Below are positions 16,182-25,501 of a DNA stretch of 64,000 bases, one piece after another; within the stretch, counting starts at the first letter, position 1; every line of letters starts with the position of its first letter. Source of the DNA: Phycisphaerales bacterium. Lineage in GTDB: Bacteria; Planctomycetota; Phycisphaerae; UBA1845; UTPLA1. A model generated the notes under the pieces. It did no database searches, was not told the DNA's origin, and saw nothing but the letters and a program-made list of their open reading frames with translations. The stretch spans positions 5,022,001 to 5,086,000 of the forward strand of contig JACKHI010000001.1 in NCBI GenBank assembly GCA_020639075.1, written 5' to 3'. Made by a program: the position numbers and the translations under genes.

Positions 16182-17744
16182 ATGAGTGCATGCATTTTCA
16201 GAGCAAGCTTCATCGTTGCGGCATTGCTCGCGATGTTTCCGTCGGCGGGGCAAGCACAGTCGGGCTGGCCGACACTGGCCGGCGCCGCAACGCGTGGGAG
16301 CGTCGCGAACGATGTGCCGTCATCGTTGTCGCTGATGTTGTGGCAGGCGAACGTCGACCTGACCGGTCGCACATTGGTATTCGAAGGTCCAGCGAGCCCC
16401 ATCGTTTATGAAAGTCGCGCATATGCCAATGCACGGCACTTCAATGCATCGAACGCTTACGTGTCTAACAAGGTGGTCGCGTTCGACGCGTCGACTGGGG
16501 CGATCGTGTTCGAGACGGAGATCGCCAAGGGCGTATTGGATTCCTGGTCGAGCCCGACGCTGGATGCGGCAACCCGAACGATCCTGATCGCGAGCGGCAA
16601 TTCGCTATTCGGAATCGACGCCGACAGTGGTGACTTGAAGTGGGAGACGCCGTTGGACCGTTCCGTCGTCAATGCGACAGTTGTTGCGGCGGACGACGTA
16701 TCCCATGGACGGGCGTTCATCACGGATTACACGGGCTTCGGCGTCGGCGCTTCGCTGTATTGCGTGAACACGTCGGCGTTCGATGCGATTGAAAATCCGT
16801 TTGAACCGGGGGACATCGTCTGGCAGGAGGCGATCGGCGGCGCGAGCGGCGCGACGCCGTCGTATCGCGACGGCGTCGTGTATGTCGCCTGCACGGCGGA
16901 GCCGACGACGCCCTCGGGCCAGCAGGCAGGACACATATCGGCGTACGACGTCGACGCGCCCGTGGGGCAGCGATTGTTGTGGCGGGCGACGCTGGCGAGC
17001 GCGGGCGTATCAAACCAGGGCTTCTTCGGCGGCGTTGCGATCGTCGGTGATCACGTCTATGCGGCAAGCTACAACAGCGCAGGATCCGGCGACAATTCGA
17101 CACTTGTCAAGATTCGGGCGAGCGACGGCGCGATCGTGTGGACGATTCCGTGTGAGCGGACGAACAGCATACCGATCGTCGCGGCGGGCCGCGTGTACCT
17201 GTCGGCGGGTCTTCTGGGATTCGGATCCGTGCCGAAGGTGCAGGCGTTCGAGGATCTTGGCGCATCGGCGATGAAACTGTGGGACACGTATGTCGATTCG
17301 GCTGGCACGTTGTTCGTCGGCGGATGGACGCATCAGCCGGTTTACATGGATGGGCTGCTCTACTGCGGCGTCGTGCCGTCGGGGTTTCCATTTTTCGGGC
17401 CGAACACGGACATGTATTCGCTTGACGTCACGAGAGCGCCGTCGGACATCGGATTTGTCGTCGAACACGTCGCCGGTCTGGGCGGCAGCCCGGCCGTTTG
17501 CGAGGGAACGTTGTACACGACTGGCGCCGCGGGGATGTTCGCGCTGGCGACGAAGGGCGATGTCTGCGGTGGCGACGGCAGACCAGATGGGGCTGTGACG
17601 ATCGAGGATGCGGCCTGTTTTGCAGCGATGCTGGTCGATGGGACTGCGTCGTCGAGTGATGTGCGCCGCGGAGATTTCAACGACGACGGGATGCTGGACG
17701 GCCGTGACGTCGCAGGTTTCATCGCGGCACTAACGGGCGAATGA
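16182..17744 (+). CDS. Secreted PQQ-type beta-propeller protein with C-terminal dockerin
   Basis: 520-aa exported protein. The signal peptide (FIVAALLAMFPSAGQAQSG) leads into repeated PQQ/quinoprotein-like blades, each with a hydrophobic strand and a W/F-containing turn: VVAFDASTGAIVFETEI, LFGIDADSGDLKWETPL, VKIRASDGAIVWTIPC, YSLDVTRAPSDIGF. The C-terminus (about 455-520) is a dockerin-like pair of Ca-binding loops (GGDGRPDGAVTIEDAACF, GDFNDDGMLDGRDVAGFIAA). Quinoprotein catalytic residues cannot be assigned, so a structural or binding role is as likely as an enzyme. It is the second gene of the B12 riboswitch operon and its stop is one base from the next ATG. Confidence 0.85.
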   Translation: MSACIFRASFIVAALLAMFPSAGQAQSGWPTLAGAATRGSVANDVPSSLSLMLWQANVDLTGRTLVFEGPASPIVYESRAYANARHFNASNAYVSNKVVAFDASTGAIVFETEIAKGVLDSWSSPTLDAATRTILIASGNSLFGIDADSGDLKWETPLDRSVVNATVVAADDVSHGRAFITDYTGFGVGASLYCVNTSAFDAIENPFEPGDIVWQEAIGGASGATPSYRDGVVYVACTAEPTTPSGQQAGHISAYDVDAPVGQRLLWRATLASAGVSNQGFFGGVAIVGDHVYAASYNSAGSGDNSTLVKIRASDGAIVWTIPCERTNSIPIVAAGRVYLSAGLLGFGSVPKVQAFEDLGASAMKLWDTYVDSAGTLFVGGWTHQPVYMDGLLYCGVVPSGFPFFGPNTDMYSLDVTRAPSDIGFVVEHVAGLGGSPAVCEGTLYTTGAAGMFALATKGDVCGGDGRPDGAVTIEDAACFAAMLVDGTASSSDVRRGDFNDDGMLDGRDVAGFIAALTGE

Positions 17745-17745
17745 C

Positions 17746-18615
17746 ATGACGCGCATCTGGTTGGGCATTTCGATTTGCAGAAGGACGCGAAACAGGTCGG
17801 CGGTGTCGGCTCGGCGTCTGGCGTTTCGCGCCTTCACGCTCCTGGAACTGCTCGTCGTGACTGCGATCAGTGCGCTGCTGATTGCCGTGTTGCTCCCGGC
17901 ATTGTCGAGTGCGCGGCGCGAGGGTAAGGCCGTCTCGTGCGGCGCGAAACTGCGCGAGCTGGGCAACACGTTGTCGATGTACGCTAACGACTATGAAGGC
18001 CGGATGATGCCGGCGGCGTATTGGTCGTTTTCGACGATCGGGACGGGGCCTGTCGTGTATTGGTGGGGAACGAACGAGTTGAGCGTCGTCGATCACGAAC
18101 GAGGATTTGTTTGGCCGTATCTGCAGTCGCGGCTGGAACAATCGGGCGTGTATGAATGTCCGGAGCAGCCGTGGGGCTCTTACATTCCGCAGGGGGCCGC
18201 GGGCGGCGTGACGAGCACCTATGGGTACAACGGATATTACCTCTCCCCCGAGCACACGCCGGGCTGGGGATTCCAGATCGGGCATCGGCGATGGCAGAGC
18301 GTCTCGTCGGTCAAGGATCCGTCTCGCGTGTTCGCGTTCGGAGACGCGGCGATCGATCTTGGGGCGGCACGACCGCACAATAACGCGTTGTTGGATCCTC
18401 CGATGTTGTTCGGCGGCGGTGGATGGACTGCGAATATGAACCCGACGACCAGCTTTCGACATCGCCATCGCGCACAAATCGTACACGTTGATGGTCATGT
18501 TGCGGCGTACCGCGCTGAGCCGGCCTGGCTGACGTCCGCGCGATTCGGCATCGGCGCTGTCGGCGTCGAAAACGGTCCTTGGTATGTGCCGGATTGGCAT
18601 GATTGGATCGATTGA
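17746..18615 (+). CDS. Pseudopilin-like protein (prepilin cleavage motif, H-x9-DG-type)
   Basis: 289-aa protein. A basic leader ends in the type IV prepilin peptidase site followed by the hydrophobic helix: FRAFTLLELLVVTAISALLI (Phe-Thr-Leu-Leu-Glu). The globular part begins with SARREGKAVSCGAKLRELGN, and its end holds FRHRHRAQIVHVDGHVAAY, the His...Asp-Gly segment of the H-x9-DG pseudopilin-like proteins abundant in Planctomycetota. It starts one base after the beta-propeller stop, so translation is probably coupled. Linking such a protein to a cobalamin riboswitch is unusual and suggests it helps assemble or export the two secreted partners. That role is inferred. Confidence 0.85.
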   Translation: MTRIWLGISICRRTRNRSAVSARRLAFRAFTLLELLVVTAISALLIAVLLPALSSARREGKAVSCGAKLRELGNTLSMYANDYEGRMMPAAYWSFSTIGTGPVVYWWGTNELSVVDHERGFVWPYLQSRLEQSGVYECPEQPWGSYIPQGAAGGVTSTYGYNGYYLSPEHTPGWGFQIGHRRWQSVSSVKDPSRVFAFGDAAIDLGAARPHNNALLDPPMLFGGGGWTANMNPTTSFRHRHRAQIVHVDGHVAAYRAEPAWLTSARFGIGAVGVENGPWYVPDWHDWID

Positions 18616-19241
18616 GGGCTGTGCGAATGCCACGCAGTTGACGCAACGTTTATGACTATGCGACAAAAAAGACAATTCTGTGTGTTATTTTCTTGACAGC
18701 TCCTGCAGTTGCACTCACCATTCGAAAATAGACATTTGACTCGAAATGTCTGTGCGAGAGCCGGCAACGGCACAGATCGCCATTCTAGTGTCGGCACGTC
18801 GAATGACATCAATGCAGATCGATCTCAATGTGCGACCGAGCGCAATGGGTTGTCGGCATAGCGAATGTTCGTCGATTGGGTTGCGTTGAGTGGTTTATTG
18901 CCGCTCATGGGTGAATTGCGCGCCGGCAGTCGGGCGTTGGCGGTCAACAAGAAATCAGAGCGGCTGGCGTAGGCCGGCAATCATACCGCGCGGGGTCGAT
19001 GCGTCTCACTCGGCAGCCCGACGTTGTCATGCGCGGACGAACGATCTCGGATACCGAACCGACATGCCACCGGCGTCGGTCACTTGGTGTATTCGTCTGG
19101 CGATGGTGCGGACACTCCTCGCGCTATCGTGGAACTCGTGTTCATGTGATCGGTGAGTGGATCGCGTCTTGGCGAGATCTCCCATTGTCGCGGGGGATTT
19201 CGCATGGGTATTTCATTTCTTCATTTCCTGGGAGGTGGGCC
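18616..19241. other. Long intergenic region
   Basis: About 625 bases with an AT-richer core near 18650-18750. A 7-bp hairpin GACATTT-GACTCG-AAATGTC lies at about 18732-18751 without a downstream T tract. In-frame upstream ATGs extend the next reading frame to 18999, but no ribosome site or signal peptide supports translation from there. Probably holds the promoter of the next gene. Confidence 0.4.
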
Positions 19242-22200
19242 ATGCAAGCGTTTGGAAGGTCGTTAGCGCGCGATGGGCGGAGGCGTCGCCGGAACGGGGC
19301 GATTCGATCGCGCCGGCTGCGCCGACTCGCATTCATTGGATTGCTTTTGTCAGCCGTCAGTTGGGGCATTTCTGAATATGCGCGGGCCTGCGGACCACCG
19401 CCGCCGCCGCCGAGATGGGGGCGCGGGACGTTCCTGTTTAAGGCGGCGCCGGCCGTATTTCCTGTGGCGGGGGCGCCGGGGCCCGTCGTTGTGCCCATTC
19501 CCGTCATCGTGATCGTCAGCAGTACGACCAATCTCGTTGCATCGCCGACGGCGCCGCAATGTACGCCGGTAACGACGGCGATTTCGCTATCGATGGTGTG
19601 CGTTCCGCCGCCGCCGCCGTTGCCGCCGCCGGGGCCTGTCGTCGGCGCGGTCGCGATTGCGACGCCGACGCCCGGAATCTATCCGGCGGTTGTGCCGATC
19701 GCGATTCCGGCGGGGCCCGCAAGAGTATGTCTATTGACGGGAACGGCGACGACGACGTGGGCCAATGGCGCCACGAGTACGGGAATGGGGGATGTTTCGA
19801 TCTGCATCGTGGATCCGGCGCCGGGGCAGCCGCCGGCCTTGGGGAGCGATCCGCGACTCGATCTCGAACTGCTGTCGCCGGATATGCAGGCCGTGCATCC
19901 GGGGGATCAGGCGCGATACACCTATCGTGTGACGAACAATGATCCGAGTTTCGCCGTGACGATTGATCTCGATGTGGATTCCGAACAGTCGGGCCGATTG
20001 TCGTCGGGCTCGCCCGAGCCGCCCGGTTCGGGAGAAGGGGCCATCGGGCTCGCCGATCCGGGCATTGGCGACAATTTTCCGATTGTCTTCAGCGATGAAC
20101 TGTTGCCGCCGCCGGACCTGGGGAATAACTACCTGCTCGACGACGGCGTCCAGGCTGGGTCCGCAGGCGCTGCTAGCGACTCCATTCTGTGGATGAATCA
20201 GTTCACGTCGTTCGCCGGCGAAACGGTGATCGAGAAAGTCAGCATTGCGTTTGGCACGGGTGCGGACGGGCGAATCTTCTCCATCGGCGTGTATTCCGAC
20301 CCGAACGGCGACGGCGATCCGAGTGATGCCGTCCTGTTGTCGCGTACCCAGCGAGACGTCATAGCGTCGAACGAGGATACGGGCATTTTCAACGAGTTTG
20401 TGATCGATCCGGCGGATGTTGGGCCGCCCGGATCGAGCTTCTTCGTCGGCGTGCTCATGAAAGAGGCAAGTGGGGCGTCACCGGCCGCGTTCGATTCCAG
20501 TCCGGCCCTGGGGCGATCCTGGATTGCCGAGGGATCCGACTGCGGTCTGAGCCTCGACCTCGACATTGCACCGAGCGAGGGTTTGTTTCCGGCGGGCGTG
20601 AACTGGATGGTGCGCGCGAACGGCAGGCCGTTTGCGCCGATACCACAGTGGATTGTATTGCCGCTGGATCCGACAGCGACGACAGTGCCGCTGATCGAGC
20701 GGACGATTCGTCTGTGTCCCGGCGAGACGAGGATCGTGAACATCGATACGCGCGGCTGGGGCATGTGTTTGTCGGGTTCAGGTTGCGAATCCCGGATGAT
20801 TGTGACCGGGATGTTCGATGACGGTTCTCCGGCGCTGGTCTGTTCGGGAACGTCGGTGATCGTCGAGGCGTCGCTCCCGCCCGACTACCTCTGTCCGGAC
20901 GGCGGAGTATTCGCAAATGTCCTGCCGCAAGGCGGGGGCTTGCGATATCAAGGCAGCATGCCGACGCATTCGGTCGACGTCGTCAACAACGTCCTTGCCG
21001 CGAACGCGGCGCCGCAGATGAGTCCGCCGCTGACAATGGCGCAGGTGGATTCCTTCGTGCTCGCTTCTGAAGGATTCCGAGGTCGTCAGGTCGTGCAATT
21101 GGATAACGGCGGCGGAAGTCCGGCGGCGATGACCGGCGAGACGCTGATCTTCTCCGTCGATGTGGAGATCGCCTCGGTTGCTCCCGGCGTCAATGCCGAG
21201 TTGATCGGATTAAGAGTTCATCACGCGTCGCCGGTGGTCGAGGACACGTACTTTTTTGTCCTGACGCGTTCGCGGCTGACGGGCGCCGGGATTCCCGTCA
21301 ATCTCGACACCTATTTCGATAACATGATCTACTTCAGTTTGGATGGCATCTCCGGCTCGGAATTCCATCGGTCGGCGTTGATCGATCAGTCGTTGATCGA
21401 TGTGCAGTTCCTGAGCCCGACAGTGATTCGTGCGACGTTTCAGGCCGAGTTTCCGGCGACGGTCGGTGTCGATTGTAATATGGACGATGTCGTCAGTGTG
21501 GGCGACATCCCCGGTTTTGTCGCGGCCCTGCTCGGCGGCGGCGACACGTGCGCAGATGCCAATTCAGATGGGGCGACGGACGGACTCGATATCCAGCCGT
21601 TCGTTGATCAACTGTTGAACGGTCCCGGATCCGGTACGCCGATCGACGAGTTGATTCTACAGGTGGACGGAAGCGCAAATGCCTGGGGGTTGCCGATCGC
21701 GTCGCTGGGTCCGGTGCCGAACGACGGCTGTCTCGGCGCCTCGATCGTCGTCACGGGCGCCAACCTCGGCGGGAACAACTGTGCCGCGAACGATCCTGAC
21801 GAGAATGAGGCCTTGTGTCAGGGCAATTCAGGACGGGACGTGTATTACGTCTGGACGGCGGATTGCACGGGGCTGGCCACGATCGACACGGAAGGCAGTC
21901 TTTTCGCGCCGTCGAACGATACGGTTCTGAGCGTTTACGACGATTGCGCCGGCACTGAACTCGCATGCGATGACGACGACGGCACAGGATTGCTGTCAAC
22001 GCTGTCGTTCGCCTGTGTTTCCGGCGTCGACTACATCATTCGCGTCGCCGGCTTTAGCGCCAACTGCGGCGACATCGTGCTTAACATCTCGTGCGCAGTT
22101 GCGGGCGAGGGCGCTTGCTGCCTCGGCGGCGGCGCGTGCGTCGATGTGACGGGCGGTGTGCCGGAATGCAGCAGTCTGGCGGGGCTCTACCTGGGTGACG

Positions 22201-22691
22201 GGACCGTCTGCGGAGTCGATCCGTGCCCACCGCCGGGCGATACGTGCGCAGACGCTATCGTCGTCGGTTCCGGCACGACGTCGCTGTCGAGCGTCGGCAA
22301 CCTGTTCGATGACGGGGATCCCGGTTGCACGACGTCCGGCGAGCTGGATATCTGGGCGGTCTATACCGTCGAACAAAACGGATCGCTCTTGATCACGACG
22401 TGCGGTACGCGGTTCGACGGCAGCAACCCGGCGGCGCTGGACACGATCCTTGCGGCATATGACGGCATATGCGGGGGCCTGGAACTCGACTGCGACGACG
22501 ATTGCGCCGGTGTGACGGATCCGGCCCAGGCGCCGTGTCATAACGAACCGCAGGCGGGCTCGGCCACGCGCGACAGCTGTCTCTGCATCGGCAACGTGAC
22601 AGTCGGCCAGGTCATTTACATCCAGATACAGGACTTCTCCAGCCACACTGGGAACATCACGCTCAACATCACGCCGGACGGCTGTCCGTAG
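19242..22691 (+). CDS. Large secreted dockerin and cysteine-module protein
   Basis: 1,149-aa exported protein of unknown function. A long basic n-region (RRRRRNGAIRSRRLRR) precedes the hydrophobic h-region (LAFIGLLLSAVSWGI). Next come a Pro-rich stretch with CGPPPPPPRWGRG and a series of beta domains. Around residues 740-790 lies a dockerin-like double loop (DCNMDDVVSVGDIPGF, DANSDGATDGLDIQPF). The C-terminal third has two domains with DTVLSVYDDCAGTELACDDD-type motifs separated by one cysteine module GACCLGGGACVDV...CGVDPC. The ATG at 19242 has GGAGGTG 11 bases upstream; the open frame before it is not signal-peptide-like. A likely extracellular or S-layer-associated protein. Confidence 0.82.
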   Translation: MQAFGRSLARDGRRRRRNGAIRSRRLRRLAFIGLLLSAVSWGISEYARACGPPPPPPRWGRGTFLFKAAPAVFPVAGAPGPVVVPIPVIVIVSSTTNLVASPTAPQCTPVTTAISLSMVCVPPPPPLPPPGPVVGAVAIATPTPGIYPAVVPIAIPAGPARVCLLTGTATTTWANGATSTGMGDVSICIVDPAPGQPPALGSDPRLDLELLSPDMQAVHPGDQARYTYRVTNNDPSFAVTIDLDVDSEQSGRLSSGSPEPPGSGEGAIGLADPGIGDNFPIVFSDELLPPPDLGNNYLLDDGVQAGSAGAASDSILWMNQFTSFAGETVIEKVSIAFGTGADGRIFSIGVYSDPNGDGDPSDAVLLSRTQRDVIASNEDTGIFNEFVIDPADVGPPGSSFFVGVLMKEASGASPAAFDSSPALGRSWIAEGSDCGLSLDLDIAPSEGLFPAGVNWMVRANGRPFAPIPQWIVLPLDPTATTVPLIERTIRLCPGETRIVNIDTRGWGMCLSGSGCESRMIVTGMFDDGSPALVCSGTSVIVEASLPPDYLCPDGGVFANVLPQGGGLRYQGSMPTHSVDVVNNVLAANAAPQMSPPLTMAQVDSFVLASEGFRGRQVVQLDNGGGSPAAMTGETLIFSVDVEIASVAPGVNAELIGLRVHHASPVVEDTYFFVLTRSRLTGAGIPVNLDTYFDNMIYFSLDGISGSEFHRSALIDQSLIDVQFLSPTVIRATFQAEFPATVGVDCNMDDVVSVGDIPGFVAALLGGGDTCADANSDGATDGLDIQPFVDQLLNGPGSGTPIDELILQVDGSANAWGLPIASLGPVPNDGCLGASIVVTGANLGGNNCAANDPDENEALCQGNSGRDVYYVWTADCTGLATIDTEGSLFAPSNDTVLSVYDDCAGTELACDDDDGTGLLSTLSFACVSGVDYIIRVAGFSANCGDIVLNISCAVAGEGACCLGGGACVDVTGGVPECSSLAGLYLGDGTVCGVDPCPPPGDTCADAIVVGSGTTSLSSVGNLFDDGDPGCTTSGELDIWAVYTVEQNGSLLITTCGTRFDGSNPAALDTILAAYDGICGGLELDCDDDCAGVTDPAQAPCHNEPQAGSATRDSCLCIGNVTVGQVIYIQIQDFSSHTGNITLNITPDGCP

Positions 22692-22758
22692 CGTTGCGCA
22701 CTAGCAAGTCAGCCGAAGCATGCCGAGTGCGCATCGGCGTCGATGTTGATGTTGATCA

Positions 22759-22793
22759 GGGCGCCTCCATCACGCGCGATGGGGGCGCCCTTT
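22759..22793 (+). terminator. Intrinsic terminator after the large secreted protein
   Basis: Near-perfect 13-bp stem GGGCGCCTCCATC / GATGGGGGCGCCC with loop ACGCGC, then TTTC, 67 bases after the stop codon. Confidence 0.75.
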
Positions 22794-22950
22794 CGCATAC
22801 GCGGCGACGTGTTGGGCGTAATTCCGGTGTACAGTGAATCTCACACGCGTGCTGGCCGATCGCTTACTATTGCCTCCCGAGCGGGCGCCGAGTGCGATCA
22901 GCGACCTGCCGGCTATCCCGTAAATCGCCCAGCCGTTAGGCTATGGGGTG

Positions 22951-23367
22951 ATGGATCGACGAAGCCGAACCAAAGTGTGTGTCTGGCTGATTCTCCTGGG
23001 GCTCGGGAACTTCCTGGCTTACGGGATCGGCTATGCGCTGATCGGCGGCGATGCGCCGAACGGCGCCGTTCGCGATAACCACTATTACGTCCGCGGTCAT
23101 TTCATACACTTCATCTCGGGGCAGGAGCAGGAAGTTTCGCGCGGCGTCTGGATATACAGCTATATCCATTCGATCAGCATCTGGCCGTCGATCGCCGTCG
23201 TGCTCCTGGCGCTGTTCGCCCTGGCGCGGCCGTACATCATTGCAACTTATCAAAACGGCATCATCAAGGGATCCACGCTCGTGACGGCGATCTCGACGCT
23301 GATCATTTTCATCACGGGCATCATCATGATCGTCTTCACTGTCGAATTCCTCAGGACGCAGTATTAA
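22951..23367 (+). CDS. Small polytopic membrane protein, unknown function
   Basis: 138-aa protein with about three transmembrane helices (VCVWLILLGLGNFLAYGIGYAL shortened to its core LILLGLGNFLAYGIG; WPSIAVVLLALFALARPYII; LVTAISTLIIFITGIIMIVF). A His/Tyr-rich loop (NHYYVRGHFIHFISG) lies between the first two. I do not recognise the family. GTG at 22948 and ATG at 22951 are both possible starts. Its TAA stop overlaps the ATG of the DinG-type helicase by one base (TAATG at 23365-23369), so the two are translationally coupled. Whether the function is related is unknown. Confidence 0.7.
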   Translation: MDRRSRTKVCVWLILLGLGNFLAYGIGYALIGGDAPNGAVRDNHYYVRGHFIHFISGQEQEVSRGVWIYSYIHSISIWPSIAVVLLALFALARPYIIATYQNGIIKGSTLVTAISTLIIFITGIIMIVFTVEFLRTQY

Positions 23368-25313
23368 TGTCGCAGACGGCGGGCGTGGACAAATGGGCCG
23401 AGCTGATCGGCAAGGCGATTCCCGACTACGAGCTGCGGCCGCAGCAGTCGGCGATGGCCGAAGCCGTCGCGCACGCCTTCGCGAAGAACGAACATCTGAT
23501 GGTCGAAGCCGGGACGGGCGTCGGCAAGAGTTTCGCCTATCTGTTGCCCGCTGTTGAGCGGATTCTCGACCACGGGGATCGCGTCGTCGTGTCGACGCAC
23601 ACGATCGCGTTGCAGGAGCAGCTGATCGCGAAGGACATACCGGCGATTCAGAGGGCGATGGGCAGACCCTTCAAGGCGGAGCTGGTCAAAGGGCGGAGCA
23701 ACTACCTGGGGATTCGGCGACTGACGCAGGCGAGTCGTCGTCAGAAGGCGGTCTTCAGCACGCAGCGTCAGTTGCAGCAGTTGCATGTCGTCGAGGACTG
23801 GGCGTACCAGACGAATGACGGTTCGCTGGCCGATCTGGAGATGCGGCCCGATGCGGATGTTTGGAGTCGCGTGCGCAGCGAGAGCAACAACTGCATGGGC
23901 AGCCGCTGCGAGCATTACGACAACTGCTTCTTCCAGAAGGCGCGTCGTCGGGCGGAAGGCGCGCACCTGCTTGTCGTGAATCACGCGATGTTCTTTTCGG
24001 ATCTGGCGCTGCGGCGGAATCACAATGTGTCGATCCTGCCGGATTACGATTTTGTCGTGCTGGACGAGGCGCATAACGTCGAGTCCGTCGTTTCGGACCA
24101 CTTCGGTCTGAGCGTCTCCAGCGGCCAGGTGCGGCACTTGTTGCGGAGCATCTTCAACGAGCGCACGGGCCGAGGATTCATCGGCATGCTGGATTGTCCG
24201 CAGTTGATTCAGCTTGTCGTGCAGGCGGAGCGGCATTCGGATGCACTGTTTGAAGCATTGCGACGGGCGTTTCCACCGCGGCGCGGGACAGTGCGGGTCG
24301 ATGACACGAGCGAGATGCAGAACCTGTTGTCACCGGCGCTGGAGAAGCTGGCGGACGGGTTGAAGGGGCTGAAGGAACAGTTCGATCGCGAGGACGACAA
24401 GTTCGAACTGAACAGCCTGGCGACGCGCTGCCGCGAAATCGCGGCGGCGCTGGCCGATCTGTTGACGCGAAAAATGGAAGACGCCGTTTATTGGCTGGAG
24501 GCGTCGGAAGGGCGCGAAGAGAACACGAAGCTGACAGCGGCGCCGCTCAAAGTGGCGAAGATCCTGCAGGAACACTTGTTCGAACATGCGCGAAGCGTGA
24601 TCCTCACGAGCGCGACGATGAGCGTCGGCGAAGGCGAAAAGGGATTCGCTTATATCGGGGATCGGCTTGGCGCGATGGAGGCCACGACGCTCCAACTCGA
24701 CTCGCCGTTCGATTACCTCGAGCAGATGACGTTGCATGTCGAAACGAAGCTGCCGGAGCCGAGCGCACCAGACTTCATGCAGGCCGCCTGCGAACGGATC
24801 GAGCACTACGTGTCGCAGACGGAAGGGCGTGCGTTCGTCCTGTTCACGAGCTACTACCAGATGAACGAAGCGGCGGAGATGCTCGAGTTGTTCTGCCGGG
24901 ATGAAGGATACGAGCTGCTTGTCCAGGGCCGATCGATGCCGCGCGGCAAGATGGTCGAGCGATTTCGGGCGCATCCGCGATCGATTCTCTTCGGCACCGA
25001 TTCATTCTGGCAGGGCGTCGACGTACCGGGCGACGCGCTGTCGAACGTGATCATCACGAAGCTGCCGTTCGCCGCGCCGGATCGACCTTTGATCGAAGCG
25101 CGTGTCAAGGCAATCGAGGAAGCGGGCGGCAACGGGTTCATGGAATTCCAGGTGCCCGAGGCGATCCTGAAGCTGAAGCAGGGGTTCGGGCGATTGATCC
25201 GAAGCCGGCGCGATCGGGGCGTCGTAGTCATTCTCGACAAACGTGTAAAAACGAAATTCTACGGGCAGCGGTTTCTCAAGGCGTTGCCGAATTGCCGCGT
25301 GGAATTCCATTGA
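23367..25313 (+). CDS. DinG/XPD-type ATP-dependent DNA helicase
   Basis: 648-aa superfamily 2 helicase of the DinG type. Walker A is EAGTGVGKS (residues 47-55), the DEAH box is VVLDEAHNVES, motif III-like VILTSATMS, motif V/VI GTDSFWQGVDVPGDAL and QGFGRLIRSRRDRG. DinG enzymes unwind 5'-3' substrates such as D-loops and R-loops and use a four-Cys Fe-S domain. Here Cys176, Cys181 and Cys187 are visible (NNCMGSRCEHYDNC), but the first ligand position reads Gly115 (SNYLGIRRL, where canonical DinG has Cys). Cluster binding is therefore uncertain. Coupled to the upstream membrane protein gene. Confidence 0.92.
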   Translation: MSQTAGVDKWAELIGKAIPDYELRPQQSAMAEAVAHAFAKNEHLMVEAGTGVGKSFAYLLPAVERILDHGDRVVVSTHTIALQEQLIAKDIPAIQRAMGRPFKAELVKGRSNYLGIRRLTQASRRQKAVFSTQRQLQQLHVVEDWAYQTNDGSLADLEMRPDADVWSRVRSESNNCMGSRCEHYDNCFFQKARRRAEGAHLLVVNHAMFFSDLALRRNHNVSILPDYDFVVLDEAHNVESVVSDHFGLSVSSGQVRHLLRSIFNERTGRGFIGMLDCPQLIQLVVQAERHSDALFEALRRAFPPRRGTVRVDDTSEMQNLLSPALEKLADGLKGLKEQFDREDDKFELNSLATRCREIAAALADLLTRKMEDAVYWLEASEGREENTKLTAAPLKVAKILQEHLFEHARSVILTSATMSVGEGEKGFAYIGDRLGAMEATTLQLDSPFDYLEQMTLHVETKLPEPSAPDFMQAACERIEHYVSQTEGRAFVLFTSYYQMNEAAEMLELFCRDEGYELLVQGRSMPRGKMVERFRAHPRSILFGTDSFWQGVDVPGDALSNVIITKLPFAAPDRPLIEARVKAIEEAGGNGFMEFQVPEAILKLKQGFGRLIRSRRDRGVVVILDKRVKTKFYGQRFLKALPNCRVEFH

Positions 25314-25336
25314 TGCAATGAATCGGAACCCGGAAG

Positions 25337-25485
25337 GTCGGGTCATCGACCCGACAGGATTTGTGCGGCGTCAGCGGATGCCGCATGGTTACAGGGCAGC
25401 AACGCCCGTCGCGCCGGGTCGGCGACCCGACCTACGAGATTGAAGCCCTGGGAGATAATCGCGCGCCATTCGGGCGAAGTATCGT
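25337..25485. repeat. Hairpin repeats: GTCGGGTC family copies and a composite fragment
   Basis: GTCGGGTC-ATC-GACCCGAC at 25337-25355 and CGGGTC-GGC-GACCCG then ACCTACGAGAT at 25415-25440. The latter is the tail shared with copies at 26340-26358 and 27301-27319. A fragment matching the last hairpin of the composite repeat (GCGCCATTCGGGCGAAGTAT) is at about 25463-25482. Confidence 0.6.
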
Positions 25486-25501
25486 CGGGAGGAGCCATTC
25501 T

